Assembly (NCBI RefSeq): GCF_008698235.1
Contig: NZ_PEBH01000003.1
Location: forward strand, 54,776 to 118,775
Source of the DNA: Bifidobacterium rousetti
Lineage (GTDB): Bacteria; Actinomycetota; Actinomycetes; Actinomycetales; Bifidobacteriaceae
DNA length: 64,000 nucleotides
Direction of reading: 5' to 3'
Part shown: positions 7,884-17,026 of the stretch, in pieces
How the letters are laid out: the number at the start of each line of letters is the position of its first letter
How positions within the stretch are numbered: position 1 is the first letter of the stretch
Program-made: the position numbers and the translations under genes
Notes under the pieces: generated by a model
What the model saw: the letters and a program-made list of their open reading frames with translations, nothing else
Databases searched by the model: none
Told to the model about the DNA's origin: nothing

Positions 7884-10145
7884 ATGGGGACGGGCATGAC
7901 CGGTGCGGAAGATGACATCGAAGGGCGATTCATCAGGGATGCTTCGGCGGGATCACGGGACTCCCGCACGACGCCCCGCACGACGCCCCGCACGGCGCCG
8001 GAAGCCGATGCGTCGCATGGTGCGCAGGCCTCGGCGCACGCGCTCCTGTCCCGCATCGCCGGGCCGGACGACGTCAAGGCGCTGTCGCGCGACGGATTGC
8101 ACGAGCTGTGCCGCGAGATCCGTTCCACGCTGATCGCGTACGGGCACGCGCACGGCGGGCACATCGGATCGAACCTCGGCATGGTGGAGGCGACGGTCGC
8201 CCTGCATCGCGTCTTCGACTCGCCGCATGACCGCATCGTCTTCGACGTGTCGCACCAGAGTTACGTGCACAAGATGCTCACCGGCCGCGCGCAGGCGTAT
8301 CTCGACCCGTCGCGCTTCGGCGAGGTGACGGGATTCACGAACCCGGACGAAAGCGCGCACGACCAGTTCACGCTCGGCCACACCGGCACGTCGATCTCGC
8401 TGGCGTGCGGTCTGGCGAAGACGCGCGACATGGAGGCCGCGGCACGGGGCGCGGCGCATTCCGGCGACGGCGCGACTGCCGGCGTCGGAGGCATCGGCAA
8501 CGTGATCGCGGTGATCGGCGACGGGTCGCTCAGCTCCGGCATCGCGTTCGAGGGGCTCAACAACGCCGCCGAGCAGGGCGGCAACCTCATCATCGTGTTC
8601 AACGACAACGAGATGTCGATCGCGGGCGATTTCGGCGGCATGTACGGACCGCTGGCACGGCTGCGCGAGTCGAACGGCACCGCGCAGCCGAACATCTTCA
8701 ACGCGTTCGGACTGGACTACCGCTATGTGGCGGACGGCAACGACGTGGACGCGCTGGTCGCCGCGTTCGGGGAGGTCAAGGACATCGATCACCCGGTGGT
8801 CGTGCACATCCACACGCTGAAGGGCGCGGGGCTCGAATCCGGGGACGACGGCAGCCGCGAGGTCGCCCACGCGACCGACACCGGCGTCAACGAGACGGGC
8901 AATCTCGCGCACGACGAGCCGTGGAGGTCGGACCACTGCAACCTGTCCGACCACGAACCGCATGAGGGCCAGTGCGAGGCGTCGCACTGGCAGACGCCGG
9001 ACAATGCGATCGGGCGTCCGGACGATCCGCGCAAGCACTACGGCAAGCTCGCGATGGCCGCGCTGGAACGCCGGTTCCCCACGGAACCGGGGCTGGTGGT
9101 CATCTCCCCCGCGACGCCGGGGTCGAACGGCATCACGCACGAGTTCCGCGAGCGCGCCGGCGCGCATTACGTGGACACGGGCATCACCGAGGCGCATGCG
9201 GTGACGTTCGCCGCGGGCATCGCCAAGGCGGGCGGCACGCCGGTGGTGGCGACGACCGCGTCGTTCTTCCAGCGCGCGTACGACCAGTTCTTCCAGGAGA
9301 TGAGCCTCAACCGCTCCCGCGTGACGGTCCTCGACTTCCTCGGCGGCCTGTCCGGTTCGGACAACACGCATTCGGGCGCGTACGACGTGACGATGTTCGC
9401 GAACATCCCCGGCGTGACGATGCTCGTGCCGACCTCGACGCGCGACTATCTGGCCGATCTCGCATGGGCGACCATGCCGGCCGACGCGACGGGAGCGGAA
9501 GGGGCTCCGGAAGGCCCTGTGGTGATCCGTGTGCCCGGTCAGGCGATCCTCGAGCGCGAGCGGGCGATGGGGCGTGAGATGACGCCCGAGGAGGTGCTGC
9601 GCGGCGGGGACGCGGCCGGCGCGACTGACTCGACCGACGCGACCGACGCGACCGACGCGACCGACACAACCGACGCCGCGCACATGCTGCGGTATCGCGT
9701 CGGCCGTCGGGGCGCCGACGTGGCGGTCATCGCGCTTGGCAACACGTATCCACTGGCCGAAACGGTGGTCGACACGCTTGCCCGCACGGACACGCCCATC
9801 GACGCGACGCTCATCGACCCACGCCAGTGCACTTCACTCGACACGGTGACGATGGAATCGCTGCGCGCGGATCACCGGCTCGTCGTCACGTTGGAGGACG
9901 GCCAGCTCGAGGGCGGCTGGGGTGAGAAGGTGACCGCGTACTACGCGAACCGCCACGCGAACCGCCACGCGCCGCAATCCGATCCCGCCCGTGATCCGCG
10001 CACCCCGCGCGTCCTCAACTTCGGCGCGGACAAGGAGTTCACCGACCGAGTCCCGCTCGCCGGCCTGAACGAACGATACGGCCTGACCGTCGGGAACATC
10101 ACCGCGCGCATCCGCGAGGCGCTGGCGTCTACCGGTCGTTCCTGA
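7884..10145 (+). CDS. DXS-like thiamine-diphosphate enzyme, divergent, with repeat-bearing linkers
   Basis: The 753 residues have the domain order of 1-deoxyxylulose-5-phosphate synthase: GHIGSNLG (92-99), a ThDP motif GDGSLSSG...FNDNEMS (212-245), and the pyrimidine-domain Glu in TGITEAHAVTFAAG (432-445), followed by a transketolase C-terminal domain. Several regions depart from standard DXS. The usual DRAGLVGxDGxTHxG segment reads DFLGGLSGSDNTHSG (484-498). There are extra linkers at about 183-204, 328-372 and 575-597. The last linker is encoded by a 9-bp tandem repeat and reads as repeated TDA. The N-terminus (about 20-45) is also low complexity. GAGAGGAAGG lies about 12 nt upstream. It may be a DXS paralogue with another substrate. 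Its 3' end overlaps the convergent permease gene by 17 bp. Confidence 0.75.
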   Translation: MGTGMTGAEDDIEGRFIRDASAGSRDSRTTPRTTPRTAPEADASHGAQASAHALLSRIAGPDDVKALSRDGLHELCREIRSTLIAYGHAHGGHIGSNLGMVEATVALHRVFDSPHDRIVFDVSHQSYVHKMLTGRAQAYLDPSRFGEVTGFTNPDESAHDQFTLGHTGTSISLACGLAKTRDMEAAARGAAHSGDGATAGVGGIGNVIAVIGDGSLSSGIAFEGLNNAAEQGGNLIIVFNDNEMSIAGDFGGMYGPLARLRESNGTAQPNIFNAFGLDYRYVADGNDVDALVAAFGEVKDIDHPVVVHIHTLKGAGLESGDDGSREVAHATDTGVNETGNLAHDEPWRSDHCNLSDHEPHEGQCEASHWQTPDNAIGRPDDPRKHYGKLAMAALERRFPTEPGLVVISPATPGSNGITHEFRERAGAHYVDTGITEAHAVTFAAGIAKAGGTPVVATTASFFQRAYDQFFQEMSLNRSRVTVLDFLGGLSGSDNTHSGAYDVTMFANIPGVTMLVPTSTRDYLADLAWATMPADATGAEGAPEGPVVIRVPGQAILERERAMGREMTPEEVLRGGDAAGATDSTDATDATDATDTTDAAHMLRYRVGRRGADVAVIALGNTYPLAETVVDTLARTDTPIDATLIDPRQCTSLDTVTMESLRADHRLVVTLEDGQLEGGWGEKVTAYYANRHANRHAPQSDPARDPRTPRVLNFGADKEFTDRVPLAGLNERYGLTVGNITARIREALASTGRS
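9624..9674. repeat. 9-bp in-frame tandem repeat (GACCGACGC-type)
   Basis: About five to six 9-bp units encode alternating Thr-Asp-Ala in the linker before the C-terminal domain of the DXS-like protein. The period is a multiple of three, so copy-number changes would keep the frame. Confidence 0.7.
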
Positions 10146-11709
10146 TCGCGTCCAGCGCGGGGATCTTTACGGCCTTGTTGGCCGGACCGAAGCCGAACAG
10201 CAGGCCGACGCAGGTCGCGAAGAGGATCGCGAACAGGTACAGCCACCACGGGATGACCGAGTAGCGGGTCACGTCCTCGCCTCCGACGATCGCCTGCCAG
10301 ACCATCGTGCCGAACGACGCGCCGCCGGAACCGGAGCCCCCGGAGCCGCCCGAACTCGCGCCCGACGAACCCGACATGCCCGACAGCCACATGCCGCCCA
10401 CGTTGATGCCCAGCGATACGAGCCCGCTCAACGCGGCGCCGATCAGCCCGCCGAGGAAGCCGATCGCGCCGGCCTCGGTCAGGAACATGACGCGGATGTC
10501 GCGCACATAGCAGCCGAGCGCCTTCATGATGCCGATCTCGCGCGTGCGCTCGGACACCGACATGACCATCGTGTTGGCGATGCCGATGGCGGCGACGAGC
10601 AGCGACACCGCGCCGATGCCGCCGAGGATCAGCTGGATGACGCGCGTCCCCTCCTCCATCGACTTGCGGATCTCCTCGTACGAGTAGGTCTCGTAGCCCA
10701 TCGCCTTCAACTGCGACTCGACCACGGGTACCTGACTCAGGTCCGCCACCTTGACGAGCGCCTGGTCGTAGGTCATGGATTTGGCCGCGGACGACGGATC
10801 GATCTTCTTCAGCAGCGACTGCATGACCTTCAGGTCCATGACGAAGCCGTCGGTGGTGGCGTAGCCCTTGTTGTAGTCGCCCTTGAGCACGCCGGTGACC
10901 GTGAAGTCGAGGGTGACGTTCTGCGACTGGCCGTCCGCGCCGGACGCCCCGGCCCCGGAAGCCCCGCCGGACATGCCCGCGGAGCCGCCCGAGTACAGGT
11001 TCTGCACGTAGGGGTCGCCCTGATAGTTCGCGCCGGTGACGAGCGTGACCGGCGTGGTGAGCAGATTGAAGTACGGGTCCTCCCCTTCGGTCGGCACGCA
11101 TTGGCCGGTGGCCTCGCTGTAGGTGCAGGAGCCGTCCGCGTAGCTGCGCGTCGCGCCGTTGCGCAGCGAATCCATGAACCCGTAGACCACATGCTCGCCG
11201 GCGAGGATCTGCTTCTCGTTCACCGGCTTGTCGCCTTCGGTGAGCTTGAGTCCCATGGCGTCGAGCTGGCTCATGTCGATGCCCATGATCTGCACGCCGT
11301 CGTCGATGTAGCGTCCGCCGGCGCCGGCCTTGGCCGTGGCGGTGTACTGCAGGTTCTTGACCGGGGTGACGCCTTCGACGCCGGCGATCGAGCGGAAGGA
11401 TTCGATCGCCTTGTCGTCGAGCTTGACCGAGCCGGAACCGCCGGAGGACGAGCTGCCGCCGGAGGCCATGGCCATGCCGTAGCCCATGCTCATGCCGTAG
11501 CCGCCGCCGGACGTGTACGCGGTGACGATCGACAGGTCGCCCATCGCCTTGAGGCTGCGCTCGTTCTGTTCGTTGATGCCCTGGCCGAACGAGACCATGA
11601 GCACGATCGAGCAGCATCCGACGATCACGCCGAGGACGGTGAGGATCGTGCGCGACTTGCGGCGGAACAGGTTCTGCACGCACAGTCTGAGGATGTCGGC
11701 GAAGTTCAT
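10129..11709 (-). CDS. MacB/FtsX-family ABC transporter permease
   Basis: This 526-residue membrane protein follows the MacB pattern: a first membrane segment (RTILTVLGVIVGCCSIVLMV, about 20-40), a large extracytoplasmic domain of roughly 300 residues, then three membrane segments with the conserved SERTREIGIMKALG motif between them. The outer domain contains Gly/Ser/Met-rich loops and two cysteines around a CTYSEATGQC segment. The start ATG overlaps the upstream stop as ATGA, so translation is coupled. It forms an exporter or lipoprotein-handling system with the ATPase at 13140-13841 and the adaptor-like protein between them. The substrate is unknown. Confidence 0.87.
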   Translation of the reverse strand: MNFADILRLCVQNLFRRKSRTILTVLGVIVGCCSIVLMVSFGQGINEQNERSLKAMGDLSIVTAYTSGGGYGMSMGYGMAMASGGSSSSGGSGSVKLDDKAIESFRSIAGVEGVTPVKNLQYTATAKAGAGGRYIDDGVQIMGIDMSQLDAMGLKLTEGDKPVNEKQILAGEHVVYGFMDSLRNGATRSYADGSCTYSEATGQCVPTEGEDPYFNLLTTPVTLVTGANYQGDPYVQNLYSGGSAGMSGGASGAGASGADGQSQNVTLDFTVTGVLKGDYNKGYATTDGFVMDLKVMQSLLKKIDPSSAAKSMTYDQALVKVADLSQVPVVESQLKAMGYETYSYEEIRKSMEEGTRVIQLILGGIGAVSLLVAAIGIANTMVMSVSERTREIGIMKALGCYVRDIRVMFLTEAGAIGFLGGLIGAALSGLVSLGINVGGMWLSGMSGSSGASSGGSGGSGSGGASFGTMVWQAIVGGEDVTRYSVIPWWLYLFAILFATCVGLLFGFGPANKAVKIPALDAIRNDR

Positions 11710-13064
11710 GCGCGTCCCCTGCGAGCGCGTCGTGCCTGACCCTGATCCGCGGACCCGTCCTCGGCGGGGGGCTGCGGCGTCTGCGGCGTGGCGATCAGCC
11801 GGGTCGCCTCGGGGTCGACGGCGGACGGTGCCGGAACGGGGACGGTCGACGCCGTTGTCGCAGACGAGCCGGGAACACCGTCGGCGGGATCGGACGGGCC
11901 CGTCGTGCCGTTGCCGTCGGGCTTGTTCCACTCATCCCACTCCTCGTCGATCTCGCTCTTCTTCGCCTTCTTCTTGCGACGGCGACGCACGAGCACGACG
12001 ATGAGCACGATCGCGCCGATCACGACCACGGCGACAAGCGCCCACACCCACGCGGGCAGACCCTGCTGCGACTGTTCGTCGACGGCCATCGCCGTGTCAT
12101 CGGGCATGGGCGCGGCGTCGGCGACGGACACGGTCACCGGGAAGTCCTTGGACTGCGCCTTGCCGTCGGAGTCCTCGTAGGCGATGTGCAGCTTGGCCTG
12201 AAGCTCGCCGGACTGCGTGGGTGTGAACGCGAAGCCGATCGAACCGTTCGCGCCGGAGGCGACATTGCCGACGTACTGGGTCTTGGTCATGGTGTCGAAG
12301 CCGTCGCCCTCGATCGACGCCTCGACGTTGGCGATGTCGCCCTTGCCCTTGTTCACGTAGTTCATCGTGATGGTGGTCTCGTTGCCGACCATCGCATCCT
12401 CGGGCGGCACCGGGTCGTCGAGCTGGAAGCGGTCGGGCTGGGAGACCGGCACGGAGATCCGGATGTCGGAGGAGCTGGAGGAGCGGGAGCCGGAGTCCAC
12501 GTACTCGTAGCGGAAGCTCACGGTCACCCCCTGCGCGCCGCTCTTCGCGGTCGGCAGGGCCTGCATCGGCACGCTCTGCGTGGCCGAACGTCCGGCGGAG
12601 AGCGCGTCGAAGTAGAACGTGTTCGTGCCGCCCGCGATGGCGAAGTTCTCACCGCCGTCCACGGTGACGACCATGTTGCTCACCGCCACCTTGCCCTTGT
12701 TCTGGAACGTGAACGCGAGCGTGAAGTCGCTGCCGACCGCGACCGAGCCCTCGCCGTACGTGAAGTTGGTGATGATGACGTTGGGCACCGGCCCGGCGAT
12801 CGGGGTGACGGCTTCTCCTCCGGAGGCGCCGCCGGAGCCGCCCGAGCCTCCCGCGGAGGCCTGTCCCGCGGCCGAGGTCGCGCCGGCCGCGTGGGCGGTG
12901 TGTGCCGCGGGCGCCAGCGGAGGGACCGCGAAGGCGAGCGCGAGGGTCATGGCGAGCGTCGTCAGCAGGGCGGCCAGTGATGCGGCCAGCGCGCGCGGCG
13001 CGTGGTGCATGCGCGGCGCGCGAATCGCCCCCGCCATCGGTTCCTTCGTTCCTCGTGTGGTCAT
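11706..13064 (-). CDS. Secreted/anchored CARDB-like (COG1361) protein of an ABC exporter operon
   Basis: The 452 residues begin with a signal or anchor segment (about 24-60). Two beta-sandwich repeats with CARDB-like features follow (TFQNKGKVAVSNMVVTVDGG; MNYVNKGKGDIANVEASIEG). A membrane segment (about 340-365) and a basic RRRRKKKAKK stop-transfer come next, then an acidic/Pro-rich cytoplasmic tail. Proteins of this build are often encoded next to MacB-type permeases and may act as their extracellular partner. The gene lies between the ATPase and permease genes in one operon; AAGGAA precedes the ATG. The precise role is unknown. Confidence 0.75.
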   Translation of the reverse strand: MTTRGTKEPMAGAIRAPRMHHAPRALAASLAALLTTLAMTLALAFAVPPLAPAAHTAHAAGATSAAGQASAGGSGGSGGASGGEAVTPIAGPVPNVIITNFTYGEGSVAVGSDFTLAFTFQNKGKVAVSNMVVTVDGGENFAIAGGTNTFYFDALSAGRSATQSVPMQALPTAKSGAQGVTVSFRYEYVDSGSRSSSSSDIRISVPVSQPDRFQLDDPVPPEDAMVGNETTITMNYVNKGKGDIANVEASIEGDGFDTMTKTQYVGNVASGANGSIGFAFTPTQSGELQAKLHIAYEDSDGKAQSKDFPVTVSVADAAPMPDDTAMAVDEQSQQGLPAWVWALVAVVVIGAIVLIVVLVRRRRKKKAKKSEIDEEWDEWNKPDGNGTTGPSDPADGVPGSSATTASTVPVPAPSAVDPEATRLIATPQTPQPPAEDGSADQGQARRARRGRA

Positions 13065-13139
13065 GGTGTGTTCCTTCTTTCCTGTCTTCCCGTGTTTCCC
13101 TTGTGGTTCCCTGCGTACGATCGCCCGGTCAGGCGCCGG

Positions 13140-13841
<702 letters not shown>

Positions 13842-14108
13842 GGCTCTTCTCCCTCGTTCGTCGCCGTTGGCGGACGTACGCGCACGGTCCGGCATGCCGG
13901 TGCGACGTGTCCGACCGGCAGGCCGACGGGACCGCGCGTTGGTGCCCAGTCTATAGCTCGGGGGAATCCCCCGCATCCCCCATACCCCTTAAGGGTGTCA
14001 CCGGAGGTCGAGATACGGACGCCCATCCCACGCAACGGGACGGGCGAGGGCATAGGCCGGAAAAGAACAAACACCTTGGAATCATTGGGATTCCAAGGGT
14101 TTCACCAG

Positions 14109-14182
14109 TGACCCCGGCCGGGCTCGAACCGGCGACCTACAGATTAGAAGTCAGTTGCTCTATCCAGCTGAGCTACGGGGCC
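14109..14182 (-). tRNA. tRNA-Arg (anticodon TCT)
   Basis: The minus strand gives a 74-nt cloverleaf. The acceptor stem GGCCCCG pairs with CGGGGTC (one G-T pair), and the D-arm is GCTCAGCTGGATAGAGC. The anticodon loop CTTCTAA carries TCT, and the T-arm contains GGTTCGAGCC. The discriminator is A and no CCA is encoded. Confidence 0.92.
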
Positions 14183-14227
14183 AAACTCGTGACATTGTAA
14201 TAGCCGGGGTGGAACGACACGAATCGA

Positions 14228-14260
14228 CGACCTGCAGATTCCCTACAGATTAGAAGTCAG
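14228..14260 (-). repeat. Partial duplication of tRNA-Arg
   Basis: The 18 bases at 14243-14260 are identical to 14137-14154 in the tRNA anticodon arm region. Just before them, 14228-14240 repeats tRNA bases 14133-14145 with one mismatch. The stop codon of the RpiR gene falls inside the duplicate. Such tRNA fragments are typical of integration scars. Confidence 0.65.
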
Positions 14261-15126
14261 CTGCGGTATTCGCGGTCGGAGATCATGCGGCCGGACTGAT
14301 CGAGCGCGGTGGAGAACCGGCCGTAGTCGGACAGGATGATGCCCATGTACAGCATGTCGACGAGGGCGACGTGGGCGACGCGCGAGAAGATCGCGTTGCC
14401 GTAGATCGTCTGCGTACCCGATCCGGTGATCAGCGTGACGTCGGCGGACCCGGCGAGGGGCGAACCGACATGGTTGGTCACCGCGATGGTACGCGCGCCG
14501 GCGGCCTTCGCCAGACGCAACGCTTTGACGGTGTCGGCCGACGAGCCGGAATGCGAAAACGCGATGGCGACATCCTCGTCACGCAGATGCCCGGCACCGA
14601 TCTGCTGCAGGTAGGCGTCCGTGTTGAGGCGGCAATCCAGCCCCAGATACATCAGCTTCGTGAACAGATCGGTGGCCGGGACCAGCGAGTTCTCGACACC
14701 ATAGATATCAATGGCATGCGCATCGGCCAGCAGCGCGGTCGCCTTGCGGAACGCCTTGACATCGAGGGAACGACGGAGTTCCTCGATGAGCGAGGCGGCC
14801 CCCGCGGCGGCCTTGGCGGGCACGTCCTCGGGGCTGTCCCACGGGTTGAGGTCGAATCCCTCGAGGGGGTCGAACGTCACCTGATGTTCCGCTTCGGGAT
14901 GACGCAGCACATACCGCAGTTCGCGGTAGCCGCCGAAACCGAGCTTGCGCGAGAAGCGGATGACCGTGGGCTGGCTTACGTGCGTCGCCTCCGCGAGCTG
15001 GCCGACGGTCAATCCCGCCGCCTCTTCGATATGATCGCGGATGTAACGCGCGACGGCCCGTTCGGCCGGGCGAAGCGAGGGGTATACGTGATCGATACGC
15101 TCGCGGATTCCCACCGAAGACTGCAC
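14257..15126 (-). CDS. RpiR-family transcriptional regulator with SIS domain
   Basis: The 289 residues have an N-terminal RpiR helix-turn-helix (LRPAERAVARYIRDH..., then HVSQPTVIRFSRKLGF) and a C-terminal SIS sugar-phosphate-binding domain (about 125-255; SHSGSSADTVKALRLAKAAGA). I chose the GTG at 15126 because GTAGGAGATGGG lies just upstream; longer versions have no ribosome site. The 3' end lies in a duplicated tRNA fragment, so its last codons may have been reshaped by an insertion. Its target is unknown. It precedes the AEP locus but is transcribed away from it. Confidence 0.87.
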   Translation of the reverse strand: MQSSVGIRERIDHVYPSLRPAERAVARYIRDHIEEAAGLTVGQLAEATHVSQPTVIRFSRKLGFGGYRELRYVLRHPEAEHQVTFDPLEGFDLNPWDSPEDVPAKAAAGAASLIEELRRSLDVKAFRKATALLADAHAIDIYGVENSLVPATDLFTKLMYLGLDCRLNTDAYLQQIGAGHLRDEDVAIAFSHSGSSADTVKALRLAKAAGARTIAVTNHVGSPLAGSADVTLITGSGTQTIYGNAIFSRVAHVALVDMLYMGIILSDYGRFSTALDQSGRMISDREYRS

Positions 15127-15234
15127 GGTCCCATCTCCTACAACGTCACGCCTATGATGCTCTACGCTTTCGTAGCCTAACCGTTGCTGGTGTGTTGCCG
15201 GATGACATAACCCGACTTCCAAGTGAACCGTCCG

Positions 15235-15414
15235 TTAACTTTTTCGAGGCTCCAGACGCACTCTCGTGCCGATCTCAGACGAGTCATACGACGTCAGCAG
15301 GCAGGTGACCACGGAATCGAACCTGTCGACCGCGTCACTCTGCACGATGACGACCGGTCTGGGTTTGCTCGCATATCCGTCCGCATGAAGAGTCCAGATC
15401 TCACCGCGCCTCAT
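15235..15414 (-). pseudogene. PemK/MazF-like toxin, broken
   Basis: The frame starts MRRGEIWTL and reads through SKPRPVVIVQSD, the conserved PemK/MazF N-terminal half, then stops after LEPRKS at 59 residues. In another frame the DNA continues as NGRFTWKSGYVI, resembling the next conserved block (NGL..TSYVM), so a frameshift near 15238 followed by decay is likely. Full-length toxins have about 110 residues. The start overlaps the antitoxin gene by 14 nt, the usual arrangement. Confidence 0.7.
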
Positions 15415-15646
15415 CGGACATCCTCAACGCGAGTCCGCTGGCATAGTCAGTGGCCTCCCGCTCGGAGGCGAACGACTCGGCCTCCTCACGGGGCACACGC
15501 ACCGCATAAGGGAAACCGCGGTAATCATTGAACGCGCTGATGAACATACGCAGCGCATCGGCCGGGGTAATGCCGAGCCGCTTGGTGGTCTCCCTGAAAA
15601 GCGCCGCCTGATCATCGTCAACGCGAGTGGCAATCTGCATGCTCAT
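15401..15646 (-). CDS. RelB/DinJ-type antitoxin
   Basis: The 81-residue protein opens MSMQIATRVDDDQAALFRE, followed by LGITPADALRMFISAF, the ribbon-helix-helix pattern of RelB/DinJ antitoxins. The C-terminal half would bind the toxin. AAGGAG lies 6 nt before the ATG. A palindrome at 15686-15702 sits upstream, suiting autoregulation. Its partner toxin gene is broken, so the antitoxin is orphaned or protects against homologues. Confidence 0.82.
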   Translation of the reverse strand: MSMQIATRVDDDQAALFRETTKRLGITPADALRMFISAFNDYRGFPYAVRVPREEAESFASEREATDYASGLALRMSDEAR

Positions 15647-15685
15647 GTTAACTCCTTATTTTTATTTAGTATCATTTTATACCAA

Positions 15686-15702
15686 ATTGCATTCAATGCA
15701 AT
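15686..15702. promoter_or_regulatory. Palindrome, likely antitoxin operator
   Basis: ATTGCATTCAATGCAAT is a perfect palindrome with 8-bp arms around one base. It lies 40 bp upstream of the antitoxin gene in an AT-rich stretch that includes a TATAAA-like -10 on the minus strand. Confidence 0.5.
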
Positions 15703-15809
15703 TGAGCTCAACAACCAGTCATGCGACGCAGTCCATCACCGACACCAGGAAACCGTAAGCTACGTAGCAAGCAGTCGCGGCAAGTCAAAGAAGACATCGC
15801 GAAACCGAT

Positions 15810-15825
15810 TGTGACCGCGCTCACA
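15810..15825. promoter_or_regulatory. CRP/GlxR-like palindrome
   Basis: TGTGACCGCGCTCACA fits the TGTGA-N6-TCACA consensus perfectly. It lies about 396 bp before the AEP transporter gene. No CRP-family gene is in the window, so function is uncertain. Confidence 0.35.
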
Positions 15826-16062
15826 TGCACAATACGCACATCGTATCGCCCCAAAACTACGTGGACTACATCCCCCACAGGTAGTTTCACTCGCTGTTCA
15901 CCGTACTTTCAGTCAGGTTTCCCCGGCATGCGGCAGAGCGACGCCGAAACGGAACCATCATGGAAATTGCGCACGGCGGACGGCAATGCCCGAACGGACA
16001 CAACCGAACGGACACAACCGAACGCGGGGCGCAGCGGCGAGCAGTCTCTAGCCGTGACAACA

Positions 16063-16111
16063 CAGTGCTGAACACACAGTGCATACCTGCATAACTGAAC
16101 AACAACTGAAC
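16063..16111 (-). promoter_or_regulatory. PHO-box-like direct repeats upstream of the AEP operon
   Basis: On the minus strand two adjacent 11-nt units (GTTCAGTTGTT and GTTCAGTTATG, 16090-16111) share GTTCA, the spacing and core of actinobacterial PhoP boxes. A third GTTCAGCACTG lies at 16063-16073. They end 109 bp before the transporter start. Confidence 0.35.
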
Positions 16112-16220
16112 ATCGATCACGGCGATGAACCCGTGGGGGCCAATACAACCCGCGGGAACGGAGCCACACCATAGAGCGGACCCGGACAACGGGCCGCATG
16201 ATGAGAGGCAGTCGAAGAAT

Positions 16221-17021
16221 ATGCTCGAACTCAAGAACATCACCAAGTCGTTCGGCGACACCCACGTCCTGAACGGCATCAGCCTGGAACTCGACAACGG
16301 CAAGATCATGTCCATCCTCGGACCCTCCGGCGGCGGCAAGACCACGCTGCTCAACATCATCCTCGGCATCACCGAGCCGACGGGCGGGCAGCTGATCTAC
16401 AACGGCGAGGACCTGACCCACGTGCCGATGGAGAAGCGCGGCTTCAACATCGTGTTCCAGGACTACGCCCTGTTCCCGAACCTCACCGCCTACGAGAACA
16501 TCACCTACGGCCTGAGGAACAACCCCGGCATCTCCTCCGAGAAGGAGATCAAGGAGATGATCTCCCTGCTCGGCCTCGAGGAGCACCTGAACAAGCACAT
16601 CGACGAGCTCTCCGGCGGTCAGAAGCAGCGCGTGGCGCTCGCCCGCACGCTGGTGATGAAGCCGAAGCTGCTGCTCCTCGACGAGCCGCTGTCCGCTCTG
16701 GACGGCGTGATCAAGGAGTCCATCAAGGCCAAGATCAAGCAGATCGTCGAGCAGTACAACCTCACCACGATCATGGTCACCCACGATCCGGAGGAGGCCT
16801 GCACGATGAGCGACAAGGTCCTCATCATCAACCAGGGCAAGGTCGCGCAGTACGACAGCCCGGAGAACATCATCGAGCACCCGGCGTCCGACTTCGTCAG
16901 GAAGTTCATCCTCCACCAGCTCGAGGTCAAGCGCAACAACATCTACACCCTGTTCAACGAGGGCGATCAGGACGCGGCCAAGGCCAACGCCCAGCTCGCC
17001 GCCGCAGGTCAGGAGGCCTGA
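16221..17021 (+). CDS. ABC transporter ATP-binding protein, AEP uptake (PhnT-like)
   Basis: The 266-residue ATPase has Walker A GPSGGGKTT, a Q-loop in NIVFQDYALFPNLTAYENI, signature LSGGQKQR, Walker B LLLLDEPLSALD and switch LVTHD-type MVTHDPEEAC. This is the spermidine/iron/phosphonate importer branch. The ATG at 16221 begins MLELKNITKSFG; GAGAGG lies upstream. Lysine is almost always AAG and isoleucine ATC, suggesting high expression. It precedes the permease/binding-protein fusion by 5 nt and phnW/phnX, which points to AEP as substrate. Confidence 0.85.
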   Translation: MLELKNITKSFGDTHVLNGISLELDNGKIMSILGPSGGGKTTLLNIILGITEPTGGQLIYNGEDLTHVPMEKRGFNIVFQDYALFPNLTAYENITYGLRNNPGISSEKEIKEMISLLGLEEHLNKHIDELSGGQKQRVALARTLVMKPKLLLLDEPLSALDGVIKESIKAKIKQIVEQYNLTTIMVTHDPEEACTMSDKVLIINQGKVAQYDSPENIIEHPASDFVRKFILHQLEVKRNNIYTLFNEGDQDAAKANAQLAAAGQEA

Positions 17022-17026
17022 GACCC

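Larger units (their letters stand above)
15647..16220. other. Regulatory intergenic region before the AEP operon
   Basis: I see no gene in this 574-bp stretch. An open plus frame at 15721-16071 has no ribosome site and no family features. The region contains an AT-rich antitoxin promoter part (15655-15705), a TGTGA-N6-TCACA palindrome and PHO-box-like repeats. Confidence 0.5.

Noticed and set aside
14228-14260. Second tRNA gene
   Set aside because: Only anticodon-arm pieces are present; acceptor, D and T arms are missing.
15721-16071. 116-codon frame upstream of the AEP ATPase gene
   Set aside because: No ribosome site, no family resemblance, and it overlaps regulatory-looking palindromes.
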